Shown: positions 11,943-23,084 of the stretch, in pieces
Position numbering within the stretch: position 1 is the first letter of the stretch
Layout: each line of letters begins with the position of its first letter
Assembly: GCA_023053575.1 (NCBI GenBank)
Contig: JAKZAP010000016.1
Location: 5,328,046-5,392,045 of the forward strand
Direction of reading: 5' to 3'
DNA: 64,000 nucleotides
From: Branchinecta lynchi
Taxonomy: Eukaryota > Arthropoda > Branchiopoda > Anostraca > Branchinectidae
Notes under the pieces: generated by a model
Told to the model about the DNA's origin: nothing
The model's input: only the letters and a program-made list of their open reading frames with translations
The model's database searches: none
Made by a program: the position numbers and the translations under genes

Positions 11943-12640
11943 AGCAAGAGCTGGAAGCTCATATGGCACTTGCAAGGCTTGGTCAGATGGAAGTGATGGT
12001 CAAAACTTTCATCCTGATCGCTCCACTCTATGCGTGTCACAAGATGTCCGGTTCTCCTCTCCGACACCCACCCCTTCCAGTTCATCGAATCCGGTCCGGA
12101 CTTGAAGTGGGACATGCTGAGACATGAGGTCTTTCAAGATACCAAGTGTTAAGATCTGATAACCCATTAGAAAGTTATGCATGCTACTAATTTCCTAATT
12201 CTGCCGTCTCCCCCTCCCCCCACGATAGTCAGATCAGGCAAGTGACTGTTTCCAAGTTAACTAAGGGGCTCTGAGAGTGTCACACGATTTCCGGTTCTCC
12301 CCTCCTACTACCACCCAGATTCATCGGATCCAGTCCGGACTCGAAATGAGACATCTGAGACACGAGATCTTTCCAGATATTAAGTTTCATTATGATCCGA
12401 TCACCTGTTCGAAAGTTATGAATGTCCCTGTTTTCCGGATTCCACCACCTCCACCTCCCCCCAAGATGGTCCGATCAGGCAAGTTAGTTTGGTCGGGTCC
12501 CTGATATGCCTGCTAACTTTCATCGTCCTAGCATATCTGGAAGTACCCTAACTCGCAAACACCGGACTAACCGACCGACCGACAGACCGACGGAAATGTG
12601 ATCGGTATATGGCACTTGGCCGGAAGGCAAGTGCCATAAA
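11943..12640 (+). mobile_element. TGGCAC element, short complete copy
   Basis: Left end CAAGAGCTGGAAGCTCATAT leads into GGCACTTGCAAG; right end is a hairpin at 12,608-12,638 with TATGGCACTTG arms after a CCGACCGACAGACC microsatellite. About 700 bp with only three modules, so it is an internally deleted or unexpanded form of the 2.85-kb element that starts 400 bp further on. Confidence 0.8.
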
Positions 12641-12744
12641 ATCTAGCCTATTTTTGTTTGCTGTAAATTCAGAATAAATGTGCTTTACATTTACTTTACC
12701 CTGGATTTTTTCTAGGCTGCTCTGTGGCTTAATAGGTAGCATTG

Positions 12745-13048
12745 GGATCGCAAAAAGGCATATTGATCATGAGTGTTTCGAAAAAATTTCGCATGCGGCA
12801 CATTTAGCCGTCTTCACGATTTAGAAGAAGGGTACGTCATTTAGTCAGTTTGAGGCTTGGAATTTTGGGGCGCTTGAACAACGTCAAAAGCTAGAATTTG
12901 CGCGAAAAAAGGCGGATTAAAAAATGTTCCATGCGGCGCTTTAATTTTTCCGGGATACTACGTTTTTTATCGGCACATTTTCATGTCATGTTGGCAAAAC
13001 TGGACGTCCCCCCAAAGGTAAAAGGCTAGTGACGGCGTATCCCTGAAA
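12745..13048 (+). repeat. GGGACGCCCC repeat, left half, split by an insertion
   Basis: Aligns with 58,146-58,490 (shared blocks AAAATTTCGC, AAAAGGCGGATTAAAAAA, AAAGGTAAAAGGCTAGTG). It stops in an A tract at 13,048 and resumes at 15,905 after the TGGCAC element, while the copy at 58.1-58.7 kb is continuous. Confidence 0.75.
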
Positions 13049-15903
13049 AAACAAGAGCTACGAGCTCATATGGCACTTGTACGAGTAGGCTGTACAAGAA
13101 AGTAGATGAAAACGTCACAAAATACACCCGCCATCCAAAAAGGCGGTTCGTAAATAGAAATAGGATATTTAGTTTCACTCATTTCTGAGCAGTTCCGGCA
13201 TCGTCTCGATTGCAAATGCACATGACTGTTCAAACTTTCATCCCAATAAATCCATTTGTTTGATCCCTAGACGTGCTACACGATTTCCGGTACTCACTCT
13301 ATTTCCACCTACCGTGGCCGAATCTGGTTCGGAATAAAAAAAAAATCGACCACCGAAAGCATCTTCGTTTATGCATGCATGTCTACCAAGTTTCACTCGA
13401 ATCTGAGCATTTTTGGAAAGTTCCGGTACCCCCCCCCCTTCCCACCAACGTTGTCGGAGCCGGTTCGGGCCCAATCTCTTAATTCCCTCATTAAGTTTGA
13501 CTGAAATTGGAGCATAGCCTATCTGCAAGTATCCAGTACCCCCCCCCCCCTACCTTGGCCGAATCCGGCCCAGACGCCAAATAACGAATCTAGGCCGCAT
13601 AAACTCGGCACTGTCGAATTGCATCTCATTCGGTCCATCCGTTTGGTTTTTGTGCATGTCAAAAGTCCCCCCACCCCCAATTCCCCTAATCGTGGTCGCA
13701 TATCGTTCGAACGCATGTTTTACATGTCGAGGCCATCGATTCGTATCACCCATGAAGTTTCACTCGAATCAGACCACTCGTTCGCAATTTATAGAAGTCC
13801 ATATTTCTCTTCTCTTGCTCCCCCAAAAATGCTCCGATCTAGGAACGGAAGTTTCCGGGGGTATGTTGTGTCAGGTTTTTAAGTCAAGATAATTCGGGTC
13901 GCTAATATGCCTGAAAAGTTTCTTTGTCGTTTTACATCTGGAACTATTCTAACTCACGACTACCGGAATTCCAGGAAACCCCCTCCAACTCCCCCCACAG
14001 AGCCCCGAAACCATCTGGCTCCGTCAATTTCATCTAGGCCTAATGCTTGTTCCATCCATTAAGTTTCGTCCCAATCCCTCTGCTTTTAGAGTTTCTTGAG
14101 TTTTCCACCCCCCTCCCCCCCCATCCCCACAGGTATCGGACCCGACCCGGACGTGACACTGAACGTCCGAGGCGATAGCTCACCAGACAAGTTTCATTCA
14201 AATCCGATCACCCGTTCAAAAGTTATGCACGCCACTAGATTCCGGACTCCCCATCCACCGACTCCCCCCACGATGGTCGGGTCAGGGAAACGGCTGTTCT
14301 CAAGTCAATCTGTTCGGATCCCTGACATACCTGCCAAGTTTCATCGCCCTAGGACATCAGGAAGTATGCCGAACTCGCGGGATCGCTAGAAATCCGGACC
14401 CCCACCCCAACTCCCCCACAGTGCCCTGATCCGGTCCGGTTATGTCAATGACGTGTCTAGGACCTGTGCTTGTTTTTCCCACCAAGTTTCATCCCGATCC
14501 CTCCACTTTAAGCGTTTCTCAAAATTTCCGGTTCCCTCCTCCAACTCCCCCCAGTGTCATCGGATCCGGCCCGGATTTAAAGTGAGGTGTCTGAGACACA
14601 AGGTCATCCTAAATATCAATTTTCATCAAGATCCGATCACCCGTTCAAAAGTTATGCACGCCACTAGATTCCGGACTCCCCATCCACCCACTCCCCCCAC
14701 GATGGTCGGGTCGGGGAAACGGCTGTTCTCAAGTCAATCTGTTCGGATCCCTGACATACCTGCCAAGTTTCATCGCCCTAGGACACCAGGAAGTATGCCG
14801 AACTCGCGGGATCGCTAGAAATCACGACCCCCACCCCAACTCCCCCACAGGGCCCTGATCCGGTCCGGTTATGTCAATGACGTGTCTAGGACCTGTGCTT
14901 GTTTTTCCCACCAAGTTTCATCACGATCCCTCCGCTTTAAGCGTTTCTCAAAATTTCCGGTTCCCCACCCCAACTCCCCCACAGTGCCCTGATCCGGTCC
15001 GGTTATGTCAATGACGTTTCTAGGACCTGTGCTTGTTTTTCCCACCAAGTTTCATCCCGATCCCTCCACTTTAAGCGTTTCTCAAAATTTCCGGTTCCCT
15101 CCTCCAACTCCCCCCAGTGTCATCGGATCCGGCCCGGATTTAAAGTGAGGTGTCTGAGACACGAGGTCATCCTAAATATCAATTTTCATCAAGATCCGAT
15201 CACCCGTTCGCAAGCTAAAAATACCTCAAATTTTGGCTTCACCCTCCCTCCACTCCCCCCCCCCCCCCAGATGGTCGAATCGGGGAATTGATGATTTCCT
15301 ATTTAAGCTGGTCGGGTCCCAGACATGCCTGTCAAATTCCATCGTCCCAGCACATCCCAGCACGGAACTCGCGGGATCACTACAAATTCGGACTTCTCCC
15401 CCACCCCCAACTCCCCCAAAGTGAGCGGATCCGTTCCGGTTATATCAGTCACGTATCTAGGACTTTTGCTTGTACTTTCCACCAAGTTTCATCCAGTTCC
15501 CTCCACTCTAAGTGTTTTCCAAGATTTCCGGTTTCCCCCTCTAACTCCCCCCAGTGTCACCGGATCCGGTCTGGATTTAAAATGGAGGGTCTGATACACG
15601 AAGTCCTTCCATGTATTAAGTTTCATGAAGATCCGATCACCCGTTCGTAAGCTAAATATCTCATTTTTCCTATTTTTTCCGGATTCCCCCTCCCTCCACT
15701 CCCCTCCAGATGGTCGGATCGAGGAAGCGACAATTTCTAATTTAATCTGTTCCTGTTCCTGATATGCTTGCCAAGTTTCATCGTCCTAGCTTATCTGGAA
15801 GTGCCCGAACTAGCAAAACCGGGACCGACAGACCGACAGACCGACTGACGGACAGAAATAACAATCGCTATATGGCACTTGAGTAAGCTCAAGTGCCATA
15901 AAA
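13049..15903 (+). mobile_element. TGGCAC element, full length
   Basis: Reference copy. Left end ACAAGAGCTACGAGCTCA then TATGGCACTTGTAC, with a CTTGTAC/GTACAAG stem (13,075-13,098). The middle is an array of modules each carrying AAGTTTCATC or a variant. Spacings between successive copies from 14,190 on are 133-156 bp, and three modules make a higher-order unit near 430 bp (14,336 to 14,766). Then GACC/GACA repeats and a perfect 30-base hairpin (15,871-15,900). No open frame encodes a transposase or helicase, so it is non-autonomous. It splits another repeat, which fixes its borders to within the A-rich junctions. Confidence 0.85.
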
Positions 15904-15904
15904 A

Positions 15905-16095
15905 CAGAAGTGGAAGATCTTGAACACACGCCAAATTTTGTCTTTAGACTTGATTTTGTACATACTATGCAACTTTTTACATTATAGTGTTTTAGAAAAA
16001 AGTTACAAATTCTGTCAATATCAGGTACTGATCAGTCAATTTTTACCAGGTTCGCCCCCCTCCCCTCAACGAAGCAAGGCTTGGGACGCCCCTGG
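15905..16095 (+). repeat. GGGACGCCCC repeat, right half
   Basis: Continues the repeat interrupted at 13,048. Shared blocks with 58,500-58,712 include TCTTTAGACTT, GCAACTTTTTAC, TCAATTTTTACCAGGT and the end GGGACGCCCCT. Confidence 0.75.
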
Positions 16096-17045
16096 GAAGA
16101 ACAAGCACAAGCCCCAGATACGTATTTGACAAGACAGGATCGGACCCGAGTACTGTAGGGGGAGTTAGAGGGAGGGTTCCGGAATTCCTGTGATCCCGAC
16201 TTAAGATGCTTACACATGTGCTAGGACGGTGAAACTTGGCAGGCATGTTAAGGACCCGACCAAACTAAGTTGGAAACAGTTACTTCCCCGATCCTACCAC
16301 CCCGGGGGGATTGGAGGGAGGGGGAATCCGAAATATTGACGCATTTATAGCTTTTGAAACCGGGGAATGTGATCTTGATGAAACTTGGTATTTGGAAAGA
16401 TCTCGTGTCTCAGATGTCACACTTTAAGTCCGGAATGGATCCGGTGACTTCGGGGGGAGTTGGAGGGCGGAACCGTAAATTGTGTGACATGTTCAGAGTG
16501 GACGGATCGGGATGAATATTGGTGGGAAGAACAAGCACAAGGTCTAGATACATAGTTGACAAGACCGGACCGGATCCGAGCACTGTAGGGGGAGTTGGAG
16601 GGAGGGTTCTGGAATTCCAGTGATCCGACTTAAGATGCTTACACATCTGCTAGGATGATGAAACTTGGCAGGCATATTAGGGACCCGATCGAACTAACTT
16701 GGAAATAGTCACTTCCCGATCCGACTACCGTGGATAGAGTGGAGGGGGGGGGGGGGAATCCGGAAAAATGACCTATTGATAACTTTTGAACTGGGAATCG
16801 GATCTTAATGAAACTTGATATTTGGAGGGACCTCGTGTCTCAGATGTCCCATTCCAAGTGCGGATAGGATCCGATCAATGTGGGGGGAGGGGGGGGGGGT
16901 GAAATTTTGAGACATGCTTGGAATATAAAGATTGGGCTAAGACTTGGTGGGAAGAACAAGCGTAAGCCCTAGACACATCAGTGACAGAACCGGACCGGAT
17001 TCGGTCACTCTGGGGGAGTGACATACTTAGGAAAGAGGTGTCCAC
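16096..17045 (-). mobile_element. TGGCAC element fragment, inverted
   Basis: About seven inverted modules (GATGAAACTTGGC and similar at about 16,227, 16,377, 16,510, 16,658 and 16,808) without either terminal hairpin. It starts at a GGGAAGAACAAGCACAAG block directly after the GGGACGCCCC repeat. Confidence 0.7.
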
Positions 17046-17049
17046 GATT

Positions 17050-17211
17050 ATCTGAACAAGTAATGTAATGTAATGTAATGTTTATTTTTCACCCATCGTA
17101 CAGGAAATAGAAAACGATGGAGTATAAAAAAGAAAGAAAGTAGAAAAACACAGAAAAAAGATCACACAACAAAGAAAAACAAAAGGCAAATCACAGAGGG
17201 AAAGATCACAC
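17050..17211 (-). mobile_element. non-LTR retrotransposon 3' UTR and tail
   Basis: Read on the minus strand, the coding remnant above is followed by a stem (CCATCG...CGATGG around TTTTCTATTTCCTGTA) and a tail of repeated TTACA units ending near 17,062. This 3' stem plus short tandem tail is the usual CR1/L2-like ending. Confidence 0.6.
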
Positions 17212-17856
17212 TTATGAATCACAAAATGTAAAAAAAACAGTCCCTTGCCACTCATGGCCGCTCTTACTGCATTTTACTCGTTGACATAGCTCATCGAGCT
17301 TTTGAATCGGGTCAACGATACCGTATTTTTTGGTCATGTAGGTATTGTGCAGCACATTAGCTACAAACTCGGCCCAATTTGTTGGTATGGTAGGTTGCTC
17401 TGTTACTCGCTTCGCTCGTTTCGGGCAATGTCTGACATGCCTGAGGTACGTGATCTGACCTGGAATCTGCATCCATGGATGGTAATTGGCAGGCTGCGAA
17501 ATCTGCTGAGTGGGTTAGCGTAATGTATTGTCGGCGGGAATACCTGGAGCAACATTGGAAGCTGAGGTTGAAAAAGTCTGAGGTAATGCTTGATGCGTAC
17601 TCTGATGGTTGATAAGTGGAAGAGGCCTGAACTGGATACTTCCATAGTCTCCCTGGACATATCATATTGTCTGGGCATATTGTCCTTGCTCTGACAACGA
17701 TAGACCATGAGCCATTGGCGCATGTGGCATGACGAAGTAACCGCGGTTGAGGTTGGAGTCCATTTGTGAAGGATAGGTGACAAAGGGGTTTGATGCAAAT
17801 GTGGGTGCGTTAAAGTAAAAAGGATAATTATTCGGACCATAGACTGGCTGAGTCAT
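17212..17856 (-). pseudogene. degraded retrotransposon-associated protein, unknown family
   Basis: One reading frame from ATG at 17856 to 17212 is interrupted by a TGA (17662-17664) and a TAA near 17,524 but otherwise stays open for about 215 codons. It begins MTQPVYGPNNYPFYFNAP, is rich in Pro, Gln, Ser and Asn in the first half, and ends with a basic, helical-looking tail (LDELCQRVKCSKSGHEWQ). Its position directly before a retrotransposon 3' tail suggests it is part of that element. I cannot assign a domain. Confidence 0.4.
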
Positions 17857-18067
17857 CCTCGGTAAACTCGCAGATTCAAGAGTTGTTCTTTTATCAAGGT
17901 TTAATGGTGCAGGAAGGTGAAGCTACTTGCACGATGAACCACTTTTGCAATTACCTGCACTGTGTGGGCGGCACAGATCAGGGTGATCAAAGGTACTGGT
18001 ACTCCGATTACAGTCTTGCATAGATGCACAAATCTGCATTTCCTCCCGTTCCGGCAAGATCCCTTCT

Positions 18068-19659
18068 GAAACAAGACCAAAGGTTTCGATGGGATCCCAA
18101 AAATTCAATATCTGATCCAGACAACTGGGTCTTGTCTTAGCCAGATCCAGTCTTCGCCAGACTCCTTGAACATTTTTACAACTAAAATTCAGAAACAGAT
18201 TAAGGCCAAATAGCTAATCACCTGAGAAAACCAAGTTCAGATTTGGATTCAGCCTGTTGTTTTTACCCCTATTAGTCATATCTGTTTTGACGAAAACTTC
18301 CTGCCACTTATGCCAATTTCCCGGTTCCGGCCGAACTCCAGAACTACTTGTCCGGCGAAAAAAGAAAGCTCAAAGACGAAATCAGGGTATCTTCTTTCCC
18401 CAGTAATGAACATCTAATCAACTTCAAATAGAAATTTAGCTTATAACAAATTTTCCGATTCCAGTCGGATTCCGGTCGAACTATATGTCCGGGTAAAATA
18501 TGATTGTCATACAGGGACTCAGCATCTCTTCTTACCCTAAATCGCTTATCTAATCAACTAGAAATAAAACTTTGACTTCCAACAGATTTCCGGTTTTGGC
18601 CGGATTCCGGACGAACTACATGTCCGGGTAGAAAATTGTTTTCACATAAGTGTTCAGCATGTCTTCTTGCCCTAAATCGAACATCTAATCAACTCCAAAT
18701 AAAACTTTTAATTTTGACAAACTTTCCGGCTTGGGCCGGATTCCGGTCGAAATACTTGTCCGTCGAGAAAATAGTTTTCACCATCGTCTTCAGCATGTCT
18801 TCCTTCCTCTAAATCGAACATCTAATCAACTTCAAATAAAACTTTTACTTTCAACAAACTTTCCGGTTTGGGCCGGATTCCGGGCGAAATACTTGTCCGT
18901 CGAGAAAATAGTTTTCACCATCGTCTTCAGCATGTTTTCCGACCCCTAAATCGAACATCTAATCAATTTCAAATAAAACTTTTACTCTCAACAAACTTTC
19001 CGGTTTGGGCCGGATTCCGGGCGAAATACTTGTCCGTCGAGAAAATAATTTTCACCATCGTCTTCAGCATGTCTTCCTACCACTAAATCGAACATCTAAT
19101 CAACTTCAAATAAAACTTTTACTTTCAACAAACTTTCCGGTTTTGGCCGGATTCCGGGCGAACTACTTGTCCGATGACAAAATAGTTTTCACCATCGTCT
19201 TCAGCATGTCTTCCTACCCCTAAATTGAACATCTAATCAACTTCAAATAAAACTTTTACTTTGAACAAACTTTCCGGTTTTGGCCGGATTCCGGGCGAAC
19301 TACTTGTCCGATGACAAAATAGTTTTCACCATCGTGTTCAGCATCATGTCTTCTTACCCCATAATTGACTATCACATTAGCTGTTTCAAAATATTTTGTT
19401 TGTCCCTTAATTTGAATCCCCTCCCCCACCCCTAAATGTAGAGCTACAAAGCCCATCTACGAATTTGACTGGTCCGACAACCCAACGCACCCTCACACCA
19501 AGTTTCATCAAAATATCTCGTTCCCTTCGAGAGTTATCGTGCTTTCAGACGGACGGACAGACGGACGGACGGACGGACAGACGGACGGACGGACGGACAG
19601 ACGGACAACTTTTGCAATGTCATAGGTATCCCTCCACTTACGTTTTGGGATCCCAAAAA
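18068..19659 (+). mobile_element. GGGATCCC element with 137-bp tandem array
   Basis: Left end GAAACAAGACCAAAGGTTTC, then GATGGGATCCCAAAAA. Worn modules (18,200-18,590) are followed by about six well-kept modules (18,590-19,340), three of them spaced exactly 137 bp (18,731, 18,868, 19,005). Each has CCGG-TTTTGGCCGG-type pairs, ACTTGTCCG and CAACTTCAAATAAAA. Then comes AAGTTTCATCAAAATATCTC, a GACG microsatellite (19,549-19,605) and the palindrome TTTTGGGATCCCAAAA (19,643-19,658). No transposase frame. Confidence 0.8.
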
Positions 19660-19661
19660 GC

Positions 19662-20007
19662 TGCAAAGCCTAGTCTTCAATAATCTTCTTCCTTCTCGCC
19701 TGCTGCGTGTTCCAGATCTTTCTGACGAAATTTCATTCGTTGATCGCTCGTTCGTAGGCTCTGGTGCTGCATTATCAGTTACAATTGGAACATCGTCAGT
19801 AGTTTCAGCCGATACAGCTGGTGTACTGGTATCCTGCGAAGCTTCAGTACACACCAACAGTGCTTCAAGAACGGGGACCTTTTCTTGTAAGCGCTGAATC
19901 TCCTTTCCTTGGTCAGCGACTGCACTGGTAAGAGTTACAAGTTTCAGGGAAAGACTATCACTGCTAATATCTTCGTCTTTGCTGCTACTTTTCCTCCTTC
20001 CTCCCAT
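19662..20007 (-). pseudogene. possible retrotransposon ORF1 N-terminus (coiled coil)
   Basis: From ATG at 20007 the frame reads MGGRRKSSSKDEDISS, then a heptad-like stretch LKLVTLTSAVADQGKEIQRL and an acidic Ser/Thr-rich tail, and runs out into the neighbouring GGGATCCC element (its last 40 residues are repeat-encoded). A basic start plus a coiled coil is common in ORF1 proteins of non-LTR elements, but there is no decisive motif. Confidence 0.35.
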
Positions 20008-20130
20008 CTTAATAAAGCAAACTGGTTCTTCGCCAGACAGAATACTAGGAGACTGAAATCCTCCGCGAGTGGGTCCAGCGAGGGATTCTGATTAATATTT
20101 TATAAATAAAATATATAATATATATATTAA

Positions 20131-21230
20131 CTTTTTCATTTCTCGTTCTGACGGTAGGCGACTACAATCCTCTCAACCGAGCTAGAGGTCGGCAACTCTG
20201 ATATTTGAAGTCCACCACTTCCTTCCTTGTTTTAGTACCTTGAAAGTACTAAAACGAGGAAGGAAATTGGAAATATTGAGTTATTCTTCTTTGAGGGTCG
20301 GCAACTATCAAATTTTATAGTCCACCATTTCTTTCATAGCTTGTCACGGTAGTACCTTAAAGTACTAACGCGATGAAAGAAATGGGGGATTCTCAATTAT
20401 TAGTCTTTGAGGGGTCGGTAACTATCAAAATTTGAAGTCCACCATTTCTTTCGTTGTTTTAGTAGCTTGTCACGGTTAGTACATTAAATTAGTAAAACGA
20501 GGAAGGAAATGATCGACTTGAAATATCTTAGTTACCGACCCCTAGCTGGACTCCGATGATTTTAGTTCCCAACCCCTCAAAGAAGAGTAATTTCGTTCCT
20601 CGTTTTAGTACTTTCAAGGTACTAAAACTAGGAAGGAAATGGTGGACTTGAAATATCTTAGTTGCCGAGCCCTCGCTGGACCCTAAGGATTTTAGTCGCC
20701 ATTGTAGTTGCCGACCCCTCAAAGAAGAAATGGTGGACTTGAAAAATCTGAGTTGCCGACACCTCGCGGGACTAGTCGCCATTGTTAATTGCCGACCCCT
20801 CAAAGAAGAATTATTTAATATTTCCTTTCTCGTTTTTAGTACTTTCAAGGTACTAAAACGAGGAAGGAAATGGTGGACTTGACAAATCTTAGTTGCCGAC
20901 CCCTCACTGACGTTAGTCGCCTACCGTCAGAAATAGAAATGAAAAGGTGAATTACAATTTTGATATTTATCGACCCCTCACTGATGTCAATGCCTACCCC
21001 TGCCAGGATACTAAAACGAGGAAGGGATGATGAACTTTGGGTTTGAAAAGTTGCCGACCCCTCGAAGAATACTAAACAGAGGAAGAGAACGGTGCGGTGA
21101 ATTCTGGTGACAGCCTTCTTCGCTTTATTATGCCCTTCCTCGTTTTAGTATGTCCTTCCTGGTTCTAGTCTGCCTTCCTGCTTTTCTCGCGTTCCCTTCC
21201 CTTTCTGGTTTTAGTCGATCCCCCTTTTGC
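20131..21230. mobile_element. TTTTAGTAC foldback array A
   Basis: Modules carrying GAGGGGTCGGCAACT-like words point one way at 20,189, 20,295 and 20,411 and the other way (AGTTGCCGACCCCTC) from 20,524 to 21,050, so the array folds on a centre near 20,470. Local hairpins of the type CCTCGTTTTAGTAC...GTACTAAAACGAGG recur. Longer inverted ends of about 34 bp pair 20,131-20,164 with 20,914-20,947. The right edge reads TTTTAGTCGATCCCCC, a sequence shared with array B. Confidence 0.7.
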
Positions 21231-21359
21231 CACGGTTTTTGTCAGTATAGATGCTGTACTCTACTTTTCCACGTTAACTAATCTTCTCTTGGTTTTAGAA
21301 GTTCCTTTTCACATTCTTAAGACTGGTATAGCAGCTATTACTTCGTCCGTCGATTTAAT

Positions 21360-21845
21360 TGTTATTGTAGTGAGCTTGACCATTGCTTGAAAGTGGCAGC
21401 CGATTGCTGTACCGACTTGCTGTACCGACTAAGAAAATTTGAGTTGGAACAAGGAAACCTATTTGGAAGGCAAGTTAAGAAGGCAAAAAATACGCCAACA
21501 TTTTGGCTACAAATTTGGATTGCTTGTGGACGCCCAGGGAATGGTACTGTCCATCCGAGCGCCAGTCGTGACACTCATCACAGTCATATTGACAAAAATG
21601 ATGAAGCAGGCTACCCGCGAGAAGTCTGCTATTCAAATATGCTCTATAAATATAGCTGGTGCATTTGACAATTATAATGCATTATCAGGCCTAGTTTCTC
21701 TCATTACTTCTGGCGTGAATCTGTCTGTTGTCAGTCTGTCACAATTTTGGTATGGCCATTCCTCAATAAGGTTCAAATGGCAAGGTAGCATGTCAGAGAA
21801 TACTCCAGGACAAGTTCACATTTTCTTCCTTTTAGTACCCTGTCT
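21360..21845 (+). pseudogene. reverse transcriptase fragment (5' half), split by array B
   Basis: Frame 21,439-21,845 contains AIQICSINIAGAFDNYNALS, the palm motif A region (hydrophobic run then AFDN), followed by SGVNLSVVSLSQFWYGHSS and RFKWQGSMSEN, a common non-LTR reverse transcriptase segment. Upstream bases (21,360-21,438) continue in a damaged frame. The protein resumes at 23,085 with PVQTGVRQGGVLSP, so the 1.24-kb array between is an insertion. Confidence 0.75.
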
Positions 21846-23080
21846 GTAGGCAACTAAATCATCCGACTCCAGCGAGGGGTCGGCAGTTGAGATATTTCCA
21901 GTCGACTATTCCTTTCCTGGTTTTAGTAACGTGTCACAGATGGTACTTTAGCGTACTAAAACGAGGAAAGAAATTGGGAATTCTAAATTATTCTTGTCTG
22001 AGGGGTCAGCAACTATCAAAATTCATAGTTCACCATTCCATTCCTCGTTTTAGTAGCTTTAAGGGGTCAGCAACTAAGATATTTCTAGCCCACCATTTGT
22101 TTCCTCGTTTTAATACCTTGTCGATCACAGTTCCTTAGAGTACTAAAACGAGGAAAGAAATTGGGGATTCTAAATTATTCTTGTTTTAGGGGTCGGCAAC
22201 TATCAGAATTCATACTTCACCGTTCCCTTCCTCGTTTTAGTAGCTTTGAGGTGTCGGTAACTAGAATTCTCAGACAAGTGAGGGGTCTGCAACTAACTAT
22301 AGTATCCTGTGATGGGTAAATCAATTCGAAACTCTTCTTCTTTGAGGGACTCCACCTCTTTCTTAATTTTAGCGAGGGATAGGCAGGTAATGCATTCAAA
22401 TTATTTACCTTTCTTCGTTTTAAGCTGCGTTCGGTTTGAGTATGTCTAGTCTTCGTGTTACTGCCTTGTCACGGTTTAAAGCCGTTTTATTAGCCTCGTC
22501 GAGTGAATGACTCAACGGACAAGCGTAACTGACGATTGTCAACTGACAGGACCAATAAAACGGCAATAAGCAGACACGGCAGTTAAAATTCCCATTCCCT
22601 TTCCTCGCTTTGGTACTCTAAGGAACTATCAGTGACAAGGTACTAAAACGAGGAAAGAATGTTGGACTTGAAATATCTTAGTTGCCGAACCCTCGCTCGC
22701 AAAGAGGCAGAATCCTTCAGAGAATAAGAGTTTCCAGTTTATTTACCCATCACATGATGCTAAAGTTAGTTGCCGACCCCTCACTTGACTGAGAATTTTA
22801 GTTGCCGACCCCTGAAAGGTACTTTACTTGGTTATTGCATCTTAGCTGCGACCCCTCACTTAACTGCGAATTTTAATTGCCGTCCCCTTAAATCTACAAA
22901 CACGAGGAAGGGAACGGTGAACTATGAATTTTGATAGTTGCCGACCCCTCAAAGAAGAATAATTTAGAAATCCCGATTTCGATTTATGGTAGTTCTTTTC
23001 TTTTCCCATTTTAGTTTGCCTTTCCTGGTTTTAGGATCTTTGCCTGTTTTTCTCTTGCGTTTCCTTTCCTGCTTTCAGTC
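21846..23080. mobile_element. TTTTAGTAC foldback array B, inserted in a reverse transcriptase
   Basis: Same family as array A. GAGGGGTCGGCAACT-type words run forward at 21,875, 22,000, 22,053, 22,189, 22,247 and 22,282, and inverted at 22,681, 22,771, 22,800, 22,849 and 22,937. The turn is near 22,520, between GCCGTTTTATT (about 22,483) and AATAAAACGGC (about 22,555). It ends CTTTCAGTCGATCCC. Flanking words TACTCC (left) and TATTCC (right) may be a worn target duplication. Confidence 0.7.
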
Positions 23081-23084
23081 GATC

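Noticed and set aside
13273..15650. Many open frames rich in Pro and Ser (for example 14,096-14,389 and 14,453-14,818)
   Set aside because: They are translations of the repeated modules of the TGGCAC element, recur in every copy on both strands, and have no codon constraint.
18731..19223. Three overlapping 72-codon frames with nearly the same protein
   Set aside because: They are the 137-bp DNA module read through; the likeness comes from tandem duplication and the frame breaks in other modules.
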